Shown: positions 10,166 through 19,367 of the stretch, piece by piece
Layout of the letters: each line of letters starts with the position of its first letter
Position numbering within the stretch: position 1 is the first letter of the stretch
Source: Methylomonas sp. EFPC3
Lineage (GTDB): Bacteria > Pseudomonadota > Gammaproteobacteria > Methylococcales > Methylomonadaceae
Direction of reading: 5' to 3'
Length of the DNA stretch: 64,000 nucleotides
NCBI RefSeq assembly: GCF_029643245.1
Contig: NZ_CP116398.1
Span: 806,001 to 870,000, forward strand
Notes under the pieces: model-generated
Database searches by the model: none
Told to the model about the DNA's origin: nothing
Seen by the model: the letters and a program-made list of their open reading frames with translations, nothing else
Program-made: the position numbers and the translations under genes

Positions 10166-13158
10166 TGGTAGGAAATAGTAAGCCGGATTTGGATTTCGTC
10201 AGGTCAAGCCTGTTTCAGGCTATTTTCGAAAACTGCCAGTTTGGATTGATCGTTGTGAACCGGGCTTGTGCCGTCGTTGCCTGGAACCCGTGGATGGCGA
10301 AGTGCAGCGGTATCGATGCCGAGCGGGCGTTCGGCAAATCTTTAGCCGAACTATTCCCCAATGTGGCCGGCGGCAGTTTGCAAAGAGCGATAGACGTTGC
10401 TTTGAGCCACGGCATGTCGTCGATTATTTCCCATACCTTAAACCGCAATCCGCTGCCGTTGACTGCTGCCAGCGGCGCAGCCATCGATCAGCAATTGAAG
10501 GTTACGCCGCTCAATACTGAAGATTCGAGTCTTTGTTTGATTCAAATCAACGATATTACGGCCGCGGTCAAGCGCGATAGCCAACTGCTGGATAACGTCG
10601 CCGAGCTGAGTTTTCATAAATACGCATTCGACCAGCACGCAATCGTGGCCGTTACTGAAGTGGACGGCACCATTACTTACGTTAACGATCTGTTTTGCAA
10701 AGTCAGCCAATACTCGCGGGAGGAGTTGATCGGCCAGAACCACAGGCTGTTGAACTCGGGGCTGCATTCGCAGCAGTTTTTTCGGGATATGTTTAAGGTT
10801 ATCGGCAAAGGCAAGGTCTGGCAGGGCGATATCTGCAATCGGACCAAGAGCGGCGAGCTGTACTGGGTATCGACCACTATCGTGCCGGACATCGGCCAGA
10901 ATGGGAAACCGCGGCGGTATCTGGCGATTCGTACCGATATCACCGAACGCAAACGCGCAGAAGAAGCCGCCAACGCCGCGACGGTGGCCAAATCGCAATT
11001 TTTGGCCAATATGAGCCACGAAATCCGGACGCCGATGAACGCGATTTTGGGTCTGACTCGCCAGGTATTGGAAACCGAACTGACGGCGGAGCAACGCGAA
11101 CAATTGGATAAAGTCAGAAAGTCCGGCCAGGTGCTGATCCGGATCATTAATGACATTCTGGATTTTTCCCGATTCGAGTCCGGTGCCGTGGCGCTGGAAC
11201 AGCTGCCGATCAGACTTGAGACGGTGTTGCAGGAAGTCACCGACTTGTTCGGCGCCCAGATCGAAGAAAAAGGCTTGGAGATGTTTGTGGACATTCATCC
11301 CGATACGCCGTTTTACGTGATGGGCGATCCACATCGACTGACCCAAATTCTTAACAATCTGATCAGTAACGCGATTAAATTTACCGAAAATGGCGAAATT
11401 TACCTGTCGGTACAAGCGGATGGCCGGACCGAAAAAACAGTGACCCTGGTTTTTAGCGTCCGCGATACCGGGATCGGCGTGTCGGCGGATAAAATCGAAT
11501 CCCTGTTCAATCCCTTTGTGCAGGCCGACAATTCGACCACGCGGCGGTTCGGCGGCAGCGGCTTGGGATTGGCCATATCCCGGAAGCTGGTGGAGCTGAT
11601 GGGCGGGCGTATCGAGATGACCAGTACCTGCGGCCAGGGTACCTGTGTCAATTTTTCGATCGAGGTGGGATTAATGCCGGGCGAGGCCGTTCTGTCGCAC
11701 ACCTCGGCCGGGGATTTGCAAAGCTTGCTGGGAAAGCGGGTTTTGATCGTGGACGACATCGAGTCGTCGCGCAATATTCTGTCGCGTCTGATCGGTTTAT
11801 GGGGGATGCATGCGGTCATGGCCGGTTCCGGCGAAGAAGCGTTGGTGGCGATAGAACAGGCCTTGCGTGAGCGGTGGCCTTTTTACGCGGTGCTGCTGGA
11901 TTGGCGTATGCCGGGAATGAGCGGATTGCAAGTGGCGGCGGAGTTGAAAAAACGGCTGAGCGGGGGAGAAGCTAACGATCCGCTCAAGGTGTTGATGGTC
12001 ACCGCTTACGATAAGCAGGCGCTGCTGCGGCATCCCGATGCACATTTCGTCGACAACGTGCTGTCGAAACCGATTCTGCCTTCCAAGTTGTTCGATGCGC
12101 TGTTGAGCCGTAAAACCAATCCTGACGTGGTTGCGCCGGAATTGACCAGGCGCCGCTTCGAAGGGCTTAGGGTGTTGCTGGTGGAAGATCACGATATCAA
12201 TCAGGAAGTCGCCGTCAATTTTTTAAAAAAACGCGGGGTAGACGTTACAGTGGCCTGGCATGGTTTGGAAGCGGTCGAGTTTGTCAAGCGCCGCACATTC
12301 GACTTGGTGTTGATGGATTTGCACATGCCGGTGATGGGAGGGCAGGAAGCCACTCGTTTGATTCGGGAAATGCCGCAAGGCCGGAATCTGCCGATCGTGG
12401 CGATGACCGCCGCCATTTTGGACGAAGATCGCAGAGCTTGCCTGGAGGCCGGCATGGACGATTTTATTCCGAAACCGGTAGAGCCGACCGATCTGGCCCG
12501 GGTATTGGAGCTTTTCAGTCGGCGCGGCCCGTTGGCGGCGCAAGTCGAACAGGCCGCGATCATAACCCATCGGCCCATCTTGGATGTGACCCAAAGTTTG
12601 CGTCTGCTGGACGGCGACATCGCTTTGCTGCAACGGCTGATCAGCAGCTTCATCGAGCGTTTTCACGATATTACGGCGCAGTTATCCGCATTGCTGGCCA
12701 AGCGCAATCCAAAGGAAGCGGCCAATATGATTCATGCCGTGAAAGGGGTTGCCGCCAATCTGGGGGCATCGGCGTTGGCGGACGCCTGTAGCCGGTTGAT
12801 GGAGGAAATCAAGCTGGACAGCGGGACCTTGTCGCTGGATGCATTCAACGCGGTGTTCACCGAAACCGTCAAGGAGATGCAAGTTTTTCTGGGTAAGCAT
12901 CCGCAAGCCGCAAGCGTCAAAGTCGAAGAAAACGACTACGTTGCCTCGGCCGAGACCTTGCTGGAATTGGAGCCGTATCTGCTGCGCCAGGAAATCATTC
13001 CCGATGCATTGCTTGAGGCCCTTGACCAACTGGCAGCCGACAACTCGGACGGTTCCGCTTTATTGCGGCAGTTGAAATACCACCTGGACAATTTCGATCA
13101 CCGGCAAGCGCGCGAGGTATTCGCGAATTGGAAATGGAGCACTGGGGGGCAAGCGTGA
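10165..13158 (+). CDS. Hybrid sensor histidine kinase (PAS-PAS-HisKA-HATPase-REC-REC-Hpt)
   Basis: A 997-residue soluble phosphorelay protein without membrane helices. The domains in order are: an N-terminal PAS (about 10-120); a second PAS with PAC (about 150-265); the HisKA domain with His285 in SHEIRTP; the HATPase with NLISNAIKF and GGSGLGLAIS; REC1 with Asp579 in LDWRMPG; REC2 with Asp718 in MDLHMPV; and an Hpt domain with His857 in MIHAVKGVAANLGA. All phosphotransfer residues are present, so a complete His-Asp-His relay is encoded in one chain. ATG at 10165 overlaps the CheC stop (TGATG); a GTG one codon earlier is also possible. Probable outputs are the REC-GGDEF-EAL protein that follows and the receiver at 9199. 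Confidence 0.92.
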   Translation: MVGNSKPDLDFVRSSLFQAIFENCQFGLIVVNRACAVVAWNPWMAKCSGIDAERAFGKSLAELFPNVAGGSLQRAIDVALSHGMSSIISHTLNRNPLPLTAASGAAIDQQLKVTPLNTEDSSLCLIQINDITAAVKRDSQLLDNVAELSFHKYAFDQHAIVAVTEVDGTITYVNDLFCKVSQYSREELIGQNHRLLNSGLHSQQFFRDMFKVIGKGKVWQGDICNRTKSGELYWVSTTIVPDIGQNGKPRRYLAIRTDITERKRAEEAANAATVAKSQFLANMSHEIRTPMNAILGLTRQVLETELTAEQREQLDKVRKSGQVLIRIINDILDFSRFESGAVALEQLPIRLETVLQEVTDLFGAQIEEKGLEMFVDIHPDTPFYVMGDPHRLTQILNNLISNAIKFTENGEIYLSVQADGRTEKTVTLVFSVRDTGIGVSADKIESLFNPFVQADNSTTRRFGGSGLGLAISRKLVELMGGRIEMTSTCGQGTCVNFSIEVGLMPGEAVLSHTSAGDLQSLLGKRVLIVDDIESSRNILSRLIGLWGMHAVMAGSGEEALVAIEQALRERWPFYAVLLDWRMPGMSGLQVAAELKKRLSGGEANDPLKVLMVTAYDKQALLRHPDAHFVDNVLSKPILPSKLFDALLSRKTNPDVVAPELTRRRFEGLRVLLVEDHDINQEVAVNFLKKRGVDVTVAWHGLEAVEFVKRRTFDLVLMDLHMPVMGGQEATRLIREMPQGRNLPIVAMTAAILDEDRRACLEAGMDDFIPKPVEPTDLARVLELFSRRGPLAAQVEQAAIITHRPILDVTQSLRLLDGDIALLQRLISSFIERFHDITAQLSALLAKRNPKEAANMIHAVKGVAANLGASALADACSRLMEEIKLDSGTLSLDAFNAVFTETVKEMQVFLGKHPQAASVKVEENDYVASAETLLELEPYLLRQEIIPDALLEALDQLAADNSDGSALLRQLKYHLDNFDHRQAREVFANWKWSTGGQA

Positions 13159-15248
13159 GCGGTAGTGCCCCCAGCCTAAAACCCCTGGTACTGCTGGTGG
13201 ACGATTTGCCGGCCAACTTGCACGTGCTGGTGTCGGCCTTAAAGACGGACTTCCGCCTGAAAACCGCGACCAGCGGCGCGGACGCGTTAGCCTTGCTGGA
13301 GCAACAGGACGATCTGCCGAAACTGGTCGTCCTCGACGTCAAAATGCCGGGTATCGGCGGCATCGAGGTATTGCGCAGGATGCGGGCGTCGCCGGCAACC
13401 GGCGACATTCCGGTGATTCTGTTAAGTGCCGACAGTTCGGAACAAAACGAGTTGGCCGGCCTGCACCTCGGCGCGGACGATTACTTGGTCAAACCGATCT
13501 CGCCCAATGTCTTGTCGGTAAGGGTCCACAACCAGATTCAGCGCCACGCGGACCGGGTGCAGTTGCGTTTGGCGGCGCATGTGTTCGAGTACAGTGGGGA
13601 GGCGATCATGATTACCGATCGCCATAACCGCATCATCGACGTCAACGCCGCGTTTTCGGCTCTGACCGGATACGATAAGGCCGACGTATTGGGCATGGAC
13701 CCGAAAATGTTGTCTTCCGGTCAGGCCGAGCGGGAGTTGTACGAGAAGATGTGGGCCGGTATTCGGGACACAGGATTCTGGCAGGGGGAACTTTGGGACC
13801 GGCGTAAGGACGGTAGCGTATTCCCCAAAATGATGACGGTGTCGGTCGTGCGGGACCGAACCGGCGTCATCGAGTTTCATTTGGCCAACTTCGTCGACAT
13901 CAGCCATCTGAAAGAAGCCCATGCCCGGATCGAGCATTTGGCTCACCATGATCCGTTAACCGAATTGCCGAATCGCTTGCACTTGCAACTCTATCTCGAA
14001 CAATCGCTAATGATTGCCAAGCGTGGGGGGGAGCAATTGGCCGTCATGTTGTTGGATTTGGATCGGTTCAAGAACATCAACGATACCTTGGGTCATTCCA
14101 TCGGCGACCAGTTGCTGATTCAGGTGGCGAAGCGGCTGAAAACCTCGTTGCGGGAATACGACATGGTTGCCCGCCTGGGCGGTGACGAGTTTGTGGTGGT
14201 AATCAGAGCTGCCGCGATAGAGGATGTCGCTTCTTCGGTGGCGAATAAGATCTGCCATAGCTTGGGGCAGCCGTTCACGATAGAAAAATTCACGTTGCGT
14301 ACCGCTTCCAGTATCGGTATCGCGGTCTATCCGGATAATGCCGAGCATATGGAAGACCTGATGAAAAGCGCCGATACTGCGATGTACCACGCCAAGTCCG
14401 AAGGCGGCGGCAATTTTCAGTTTTTCTCGCCGGAAATGAATCGCAATGCCCACGAGAAAATGGAACTGGAAAACCAGTTGCATGAAGCGATCGAAAAACG
14501 CCAGTTCGAATTGTATTTCCAGCCGCAACTCTCGCTGCCGGACGAACGTTTGTTGGGTGCCGAGGTGTTGTTGCGCTGGCGCCATCCCGTCAAGGGATTG
14601 ATTTCGCCCTCGGTGTTCATTCCGCTGGCGGAGGAGACCAACCAAATTTACAAAATCGGCGAGTGGGTGCTGGAAAACGCCTGTCGGCGGGCGGGCGAAT
14701 GGATAGCGCAAGGATTACCGCTAAAGCGGATCGGCATCAACGTCTCGGCCAAACAGTTTCAAAACAAAGGCCTGTACGAAGCGGTAAAGCGGGCACTGGT
14801 GCTGGCCGACATTAGCCCTCAGTCGCTGGAGTTGGAATTGGAAATTACCGAGACCGCCGTAATGACCTCACCGGTGCAGGCCGGCGAAATGTTGCAGTCG
14901 TTTCGCGAAATAGGCATCACGGTGGCCTTGGACGACTTCGGCCAAGGCTATTCGTCGTTGGGCCAGCTGAAAAATTTGCCGTTGGATCGTTTGAAGATCG
15001 ACGCGGCCTTCGTTCAAGATATTTCCGCCGACGTTGGCGAACGCAATAATGGAGCGATCGCCTCGGCCACGATCGCGTTGGCACACAATCTGGGCTTCAA
15101 GGTGATCGCCGAAGGCGTGGAAACCTCGGAGCATTTGGCTTTCCTGATCGCCCACGGCTGTGACGAAGCCCAAGGTTATTATTTTGCGAAACCGCTATCG
15201 GAGCGAGACTTCGAAGCGTTGTTGCGGCGTCAGCAATCCGAGGATTGA
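13134..15248 (+). CDS. Response regulator with PAS, GGDEF and EAL domains
   Basis: Cyclic-di-GMP turnover protein of about 704 residues. The receiver has Asp68 in VVLDVKMPG. The PAS/PAC is at about 135-255, followed by GGDEF with intact GGDEF at 349-353. The EAL domain has its signature as EVL near 477 with ELEITETAV and DDFGQGYSSL, so both a cyclase and a phosphodiesterase could be active. The ATG at 13134 overlaps the kinase gene by 25 bases; a GTG at 13155, overlapping the kinase stop as GTGA, is an attractive alternative. It is likely phosphorylated by the Hpt domain of the preceding kinase. Confidence 0.92.
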   Translation: MEHWGASVSGSAPSLKPLVLLVDDLPANLHVLVSALKTDFRLKTATSGADALALLEQQDDLPKLVVLDVKMPGIGGIEVLRRMRASPATGDIPVILLSADSSEQNELAGLHLGADDYLVKPISPNVLSVRVHNQIQRHADRVQLRLAAHVFEYSGEAIMITDRHNRIIDVNAAFSALTGYDKADVLGMDPKMLSSGQAERELYEKMWAGIRDTGFWQGELWDRRKDGSVFPKMMTVSVVRDRTGVIEFHLANFVDISHLKEAHARIEHLAHHDPLTELPNRLHLQLYLEQSLMIAKRGGEQLAVMLLDLDRFKNINDTLGHSIGDQLLIQVAKRLKTSLREYDMVARLGGDEFVVVIRAAAIEDVASSVANKICHSLGQPFTIEKFTLRTASSIGIAVYPDNAEHMEDLMKSADTAMYHAKSEGGGNFQFFSPEMNRNAHEKMELENQLHEAIEKRQFELYFQPQLSLPDERLLGAEVLLRWRHPVKGLISPSVFIPLAEETNQIYKIGEWVLENACRRAGEWIAQGLPLKRIGINVSAKQFQNKGLYEAVKRALVLADISPQSLELELEITETAVMTSPVQAGEMLQSFREIGITVALDDFGQGYSSLGQLKNLPLDRLKIDAAFVQDISADVGERNNGAIASATIALAHNLGFKVIAEGVETSEHLAFLIAHGCDEAQGYYFAKPLSERDFEALLRRQQSED

Positions 15249-15262
15249 CGCAGCCGGCGAAA

Positions 15263-15307
15263 ACCGTTCGCGCTGTGCCGTTTTAGGGCCGGCTCAATGC
15301 GAACGGT
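15263..15307. terminator. Inverted repeat between convergent genes
   Basis: Perfect 9-base arms (15263-15271, ACCGTTCGC; 15299-15307, GCGAACGGT) separated by 27 bases that contain a smaller GC stem. It lies between the 3' ends of the GGDEF/EAL gene and the convergent exoprotein gene, a terminator position, but there is no T tract. Confidence 0.35.
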
Positions 15308-15328
15308 ATCAAACGGGTTAGCGCCGGA

Positions 15329-16444
15329 TCAAACTGCCTCAGCCCGTTTGCGGCGCTGGGCTGCCAACAGTCCCAATACCCCGGAGCCCATAAACCAAAA
15401 TGCAGCCGGTACCGGCACCGGCGCGACAGCATTCAGATTGACCGCGCCGTTCTGAGCACCGAGGTAAGTACCGATTTCGGTATCCAACGGGTTCGAGTCG
15501 CTGCTGGCTTTGGCTTCATGGTTTTCCGGGTCGTACTCGCCGGCATACTTGTAAAATTCGTAACGGAAGATCACCGATTCCGCGTTCTGGCCCAGTACGT
15601 TTTTATAGCCGGCTTCCAATTTGCCGGCGTCCGGGTTGCCCGGATCGGTTTGCAATAACTGCCATTCGATTTCGGTTTCGGCTTTTTCAATAACCGGATT
15701 GCCGCCGATTAACTCTTCCAGTCCGACTTCCCTCTCCAGCTCGGTACGGAATACTTTCACCCAGATCGCTTCGCCGAATTGGCCCTCAAGCTCCGCTTGC
15801 GGGGCGCGAATATCGGCCACCACCACCGGTTGCGGTTGCGGCTGACCGGCTGGAGCCGGATCGGCCGGAATCACGTTCCAATTCGGTGCCGGCAGCACCA
15901 CGTTGCCGTTGCTGTTGGTGAGTTTGCCGGTATTGCTGCCGTCGTCGAACAGCCAGCTATAGGTGGTTTTGCTGGCGTTTTTACTGGTGCCGACGCCGAA
16001 ATGGTCGCATGGGGTGGCGGCGCTGTAGCCGACGCCGCCGCCGGTCCAGCAGTTGTCTCCGGGGGTGACGAAGTTGCCGCTCGGCGTGCCGAAAAACCAG
16101 GATTGGCTGGCGGCATCCCACGCGCTGGCGTAGGTGACCCGGGTTCCAAATACGGCACCGTTAGTGTATTCGCTGATCATTGGCGCGCCGTAACGCACCA
16201 CCGCATTGCCGGGGTCGAAGCCGGTGCCGCTGGGGAAGCCGCGGCCGGCGCCGCCGAAGGTGTCGGTAATGTCGCTACTGTGCAGGCCTTCGAGTTCGAT
16301 TTCGAAGCCGTGGGCGGTGTTGCCGGTATCGTTAACGACGTCGAAATTGCCCAGAAAACCGAGAAAACTCGCCGAAGCAATATTGGGTAACAGGACTAAA
16401 GAGAATGTTGCGGCATACGCCTGGGTTTTGAGTGTGGTCGCCAT
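15329..16444 (-). CDS. Exported protein with VPxPA/PEP-CTERM-type sorting tail
   Basis: A 371-residue secreted protein. The N-terminus is a signal peptide ending near ASA (about residue 25). The C-terminus carries VPVPAAFWFMGSGVLGLLA followed by QRRKR, i.e. a short motif, one membrane helix and a basic end, the layout of exosortase-processed PEP-CTERM proteins. In between is a Gly/Asn/Thr-rich region with WSFFGTP-like patches, a Pro/Gln linker near 200-208 and an acidic domain. I do not recognise the central domains. ATG at 16444 with AGGAG upstream. It is isolated from the EPS genes at 52-57 kb but probably belongs to the same surface programme. Confidence 0.75.
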   Translation of the reverse strand: MATTLKTQAYAATFSLVLLPNIASASFLGFLGNFDVVNDTGNTAHGFEIELEGLHSSDITDTFGGAGRGFPSGTGFDPGNAVVRYGAPMISEYTNGAVFGTRVTYASAWDAASQSWFFGTPSGNFVTPGDNCWTGGGVGYSAATPCDHFGVGTSKNASKTTYSWLFDDGSNTGKLTNSNGNVVLPAPNWNVIPADPAPAGQPQPQPVVVADIRAPQAELEGQFGEAIWVKVFRTELEREVGLEELIGGNPVIEKAETEIEWQLLQTDPGNPDAGKLEAGYKNVLGQNAESVIFRYEFYKYAGEYDPENHEAKASSDSNPLDTEIGTYLGAQNGAVNLNAVAPVPVPAAFWFMGSGVLGLLAAQRRKRAEAV

Positions 16445-16542
16445 TATTGCTCCTGGTTGGCTGGGACTTGACTAAGCAGATCGTCTACACGACGACGGCA
16501 TGCCTTATAGCAAACCAAGATGAATTCAACATGAAAACTGTG

Positions 16543-17190
16543 TTAATCCTCACAGTTTGGTGATTTCGGTTTGCGTCCGCTGATCATGGCCTTCACCAAA
16601 CCTTCCTTATGGACTTTGCTGGAAACGACCACGCCCAGCACATGGATCGCAATCAAGACCAACATCAGATTGCTGGCGACCTCGTGAATTTCCTCCCAGA
16701 ATTCCTCGGCCTCATCTCCAGCTTCAGCCGACTTGCCTTTGCCTTCCGCTTCCTCTTCGGCGTGGGCGGCGCCGATTACGCTGAGCATGCGGCTGTCCTG
16801 CGCCAGTGGGCCGCGGCCTTCTTCGATGGCGTAGACTTTCAAGCCGCTGATCGTCACCACGAACAGCGTAGCCAGCAATGCCAAAACCATCCAGCCGCCG
16901 AGCGGATTGTGGCCCAGGTAACGCGGCGCAGTGCCTTGGCGCAGTTGGGAAACATAACGCCACACGGCAGCCGGAGAGCGCACAAATTGGCTGAATCGGG
17001 CATAGCGGCCGCCGACGAAGCCCCAGACCAATCTTGCGCTGATCAAGCCCAGTACCGTGTAGCCAGCGTAGATGTGCCAGGGATTTTCTTCTTCACTGGT
17101 GACGTACGCGACTGCAAATGCGGTGACCAGCGACCAATGGAACACGCGGACGAAAATATCCCAGACAGCTACCGAATTTTGGTTTTGCAT
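16543..17190 (-). CDS. Cytochrome b561-type di-heme membrane protein
   Basis: A 215-residue inner-membrane cytochrome b of the bacterial b561 / hydrogenase cytochrome-b family. There are four hydrophobic segments (about 12-30, 38-58, 98-118 and 170-190). Candidate heme-ligand histidines lie in VFHWSLV, WHIYAGY, and IHVLGVVVSSKVHKEGL near the C-terminus. A Glu/Lys-rich insert (about 143-168: AHAEEEAEGKGKSAEAGDE) sits between helices 3 and 4 and is unusual. It is divergent from an OmpR-type two-component pair, a common arrangement in proteobacteria, so that pair may control it. Confidence 0.85.
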   Translation of the reverse strand: MQNQNSVAVWDIFVRVFHWSLVTAFAVAYVTSEEENPWHIYAGYTVLGLISARLVWGFVGGRYARFSQFVRSPAAVWRYVSQLRQGTAPRYLGHNPLGGWMVLALLATLFVVTISGLKVYAIEEGRGPLAQDSRMLSVIGAAHAEEEAEGKGKSAEAGDEAEEFWEEIHEVASNLMLVLIAIHVLGVVVSSKVHKEGLVKAMISGRKPKSPNCED

Positions 17191-17325
17191 GGTTCAAGCT
17201 CCAGAATGGTTGAGGTATGGCCGGCATTTTAGTCAGGCGAAATGAAACCAATCTTAAAAATCGCCGCACCGGCAGATAAACCATTAAACTCTGAGCGATT
17301 TACATGCGGGAGATGAGCGCCGCCT

Positions 17326-17991
17326 ATGCGTTTATTGTTGGTGGAAGACGATCCGGGTTTGTCGAGATCGCTAAAACTCGAGCTGGAAACTGCCGGTTTT
17401 GCCGTGGATTGCGCGATGGACGGCGAGGCCGCCGAGTTCCTGGGCTCGACCGAATCCTACGACATCGTGATTCTGGATCTGGGCTTGCCGAAAATGCCCG
17501 GCCTGGAGGTGTTGCGGCATTGGCGGCAGGCGGAAAACCATGTGCCGGTGATCGTGTTGACCGCCCGCGACGCCTGGCACGAGAAAGTCGACGGCTTCAA
17601 AGCCGGCGCCGACGACTACCTGGGTAAGCCGTTTCATATCGAAGAACTGTTGGCCCGGGTGCAGGCCTTGTTGAAGCGCTTTCACGGCCGGATGCAGCCG
17701 CAACTGGCCGGTTGCGGTTTGACGCTGGACGAGGATGCGCAAACGGTCAGCGTTAACGGCGGCCGCCCGGAACAACTGACGGCGATCGAATTTCGCTTGC
17801 TGCGTTATTTCATGTTGCATCCTGGCAAAGTCTTGACCAGAACCCATCTGCTGGAACATATCTACCAATGCGATAGCGATCCGGCCAGCAACGTGATCGA
17901 GGTTTACGTCAATCGCTTGCGGCGCAAGTTGGGCAACGATCTGATCGCCACCCGCCGCGGCCAGGGTTACGTGTTCGGCGAGAAAGCCTGA
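17326..17991 (+). CDS. OmpR-family response regulator
   Basis: A 221-residue transcription factor with a receiver (Glu7-Asp8-Asp9 pocket, phosphorylation site Asp51 in VILDLGLP, Lys near 101 in YLGKPF) and a winged-helix DNA-binding domain (about 125-220, ending VNRLRRKLGNDLIATRRGQGYVF). The overall pattern is that of the QseB/PmrA/PhoP subgroup. The stop overlaps the start of its cognate kinase gene (TGATG). The divergent promoter region with the cytochrome b gene is only 135 bases. Confidence 0.93.
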   Translation: MRLLLVEDDPGLSRSLKLELETAGFAVDCAMDGEAAEFLGSTESYDIVILDLGLPKMPGLEVLRHWRQAENHVPVIVLTARDAWHEKVDGFKAGADDYLGKPFHIEELLARVQALLKRFHGRMQPQLAGCGLTLDEDAQTVSVNGGRPEQLTAIEFRLLRYFMLHPGKVLTRTHLLEHIYQCDSDPASNVIEVYVNRLRRKLGNDLIATRRGQGYVFGEKA

Positions 17992-19310
17992 TGTCGTTGC
18001 AACGTCGTTTGAATCGCGGCTTGATGTTGATTTTGAGCGCGGTGTTTGTCGGCCATTGGCTGGCGGCGGACTGGGTGATCCGGGCCGTTGCCGAAAAGCA
18101 GATGACGACCCGTTTGCAGCACGATGCCGACTCTCTGATCGATACCTTGCAGCCCAATGGCGACGGCCTGCTGGAGTTCGACAGTTCCCACATCGGCACT
18201 GTCTACGGCCAGGCGTTTTCCGGCCACTATTTTGTATTGCACATCGGCCCAAGAACTTACTATTCCCAGTCTTTGCAAAGCGAAACCTTGCCGTTTCCCG
18301 CTCTGCCTGCCGGCACGGTGCAGTTGTTTCACCACACCGACGGGCCACAAAAGCAGCCGCTATTGGTTTTGAATCGGGGCTTGCAACGCTTCGGCCATCC
18401 GGTTTCGATTGCAATAGCCGAGGACTTGACCGATATCGGCCGCGATATCGACCATATCCGGCTGGCGTACTTGCTGTTGACGGTGTTGGTATTGCTGCTG
18501 GCCATCGGTTTGCAAACCGGCGATGTCCGGCGTGCTTTGCATCCGTTGCAGGCCGTGCGCGCCGAGCTGGCGGAGATTGCCGGCGGCCGCAAACCACAAA
18601 TCCAAACCCGGGTGCCGCTGGAAATCAAACCCCTGGTCGGGGAAGTCAACCGTCTGTTGCTGTTGGTCGAGCGGCGCCTGTACCAGTCGCGGACCGCAAT
18701 CGGCAATCTGGCGCACTCGCTGAAAACGCCGTTGGCGATGCTGTTCAGATTGGCGGAGAGCCCGGTTTTGGCGGCTGATCCGGAGCTGCAGCAACAGTTA
18801 CAGCAACAAGCCCAAAAAATGCACGAACGCATCGAGCGCGAATTGAAACGGGCCCGTTTGTCCGGCAACTTGCAATCGGCCAGCGTGTTTAATCCGCAGG
18901 AAGAACTGGACGCCTTGACCCAGCTGTTGCGCAACATTTACTCGGAAAAGGTGCTGGACTTTCAAATCAGTGTGCCGGATCGGCCGCTCAATTTCGATAG
19001 GGAAGACATGTTGGAATTGATCGGCAATTTGCTGGACAACGCTTGCAAGTGGGCTGAACGATGCGTCGTTGTGGAAATCGAGTGCACGCAGACCATGCGC
19101 ATCACGGTCGAGGACGACGGGCCGGGATGCTCGGCAGCGGAGATGCAGCAGCTCAGCCGGCGCGGCTTGCGCCTGGACGAAGCGGTACAAGGCCACGGTC
19201 TGGGGCTGGCGATCGTGCGCGATATTGCCGAGTTCTATCGCGGCAAATTGAGTATCGAGCGCTCGCCGCGGCTCGGCGGTCTGCGCGTCAGCGTGCAATT
19301 CCCGCGCTGA
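17991..19310 (+). CDS. Sensor histidine kinase, PhoQ/QseC-like
   Basis: A 439-residue membrane kinase. TM1 is at about 10-27, a periplasmic sensor of about 130 residues follows, TM2 is at about 158-178 (LLLTVLVLLLAIGLQ), then a HAMP-like linker. His242 is in NLAHSLKTPLAML, and the ATPase has NLLDNACKWA and GHGLGLAIV. The N-box variant NACKWA is typical of PhoQ-type kinases. It pairs with the overlapping OmpR-type regulator. The sensed signal cannot be read from sequence. The gene ends 57 bases before argH. Confidence 0.92.
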   Translation: MSLQRRLNRGLMLILSAVFVGHWLAADWVIRAVAEKQMTTRLQHDADSLIDTLQPNGDGLLEFDSSHIGTVYGQAFSGHYFVLHIGPRTYYSQSLQSETLPFPALPAGTVQLFHHTDGPQKQPLLVLNRGLQRFGHPVSIAIAEDLTDIGRDIDHIRLAYLLLTVLVLLLAIGLQTGDVRRALHPLQAVRAELAEIAGGRKPQIQTRVPLEIKPLVGEVNRLLLLVERRLYQSRTAIGNLAHSLKTPLAMLFRLAESPVLAADPELQQQLQQQAQKMHERIERELKRARLSGNLQSASVFNPQEELDALTQLLRNIYSEKVLDFQISVPDRPLNFDREDMLELIGNLLDNACKWAERCVVVEIECTQTMRITVEDDGPGCSAAEMQQLSRRGLRLDEAVQGHGLGLAIVRDIAEFYRGKLSIERSPRLGGLRVSVQFPR

Positions 19311-19314
19311 ACGC

Positions 19315-19340
19315 CGGCCGCGGCGGGTATAATCGGCCTT
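19315..19340 (+). promoter_or_regulatory. Promoter-like -10 before argH, possibly overlapping a terminator for the kinase gene
   Basis: A perfect TATAAT lies at 19328-19333, 35 bases before the argH ATG, but I see no good -35. The same stretch pairs GGCCG with CGGCC around it and is followed by six T residues, so it may instead, or also, terminate the upstream operon. Confidence 0.35.
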
Positions 19341-19367
19341 TTTTGTTCGATCAATCTGCCGAGTATC

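Noticed and set aside
17230..17325. TAAAC repeats as a binding site for the OmpR-type regulator
   Set aside because: The two copies are eight bases apart, not the 10-11 base period of such sites, and the motif is too short.
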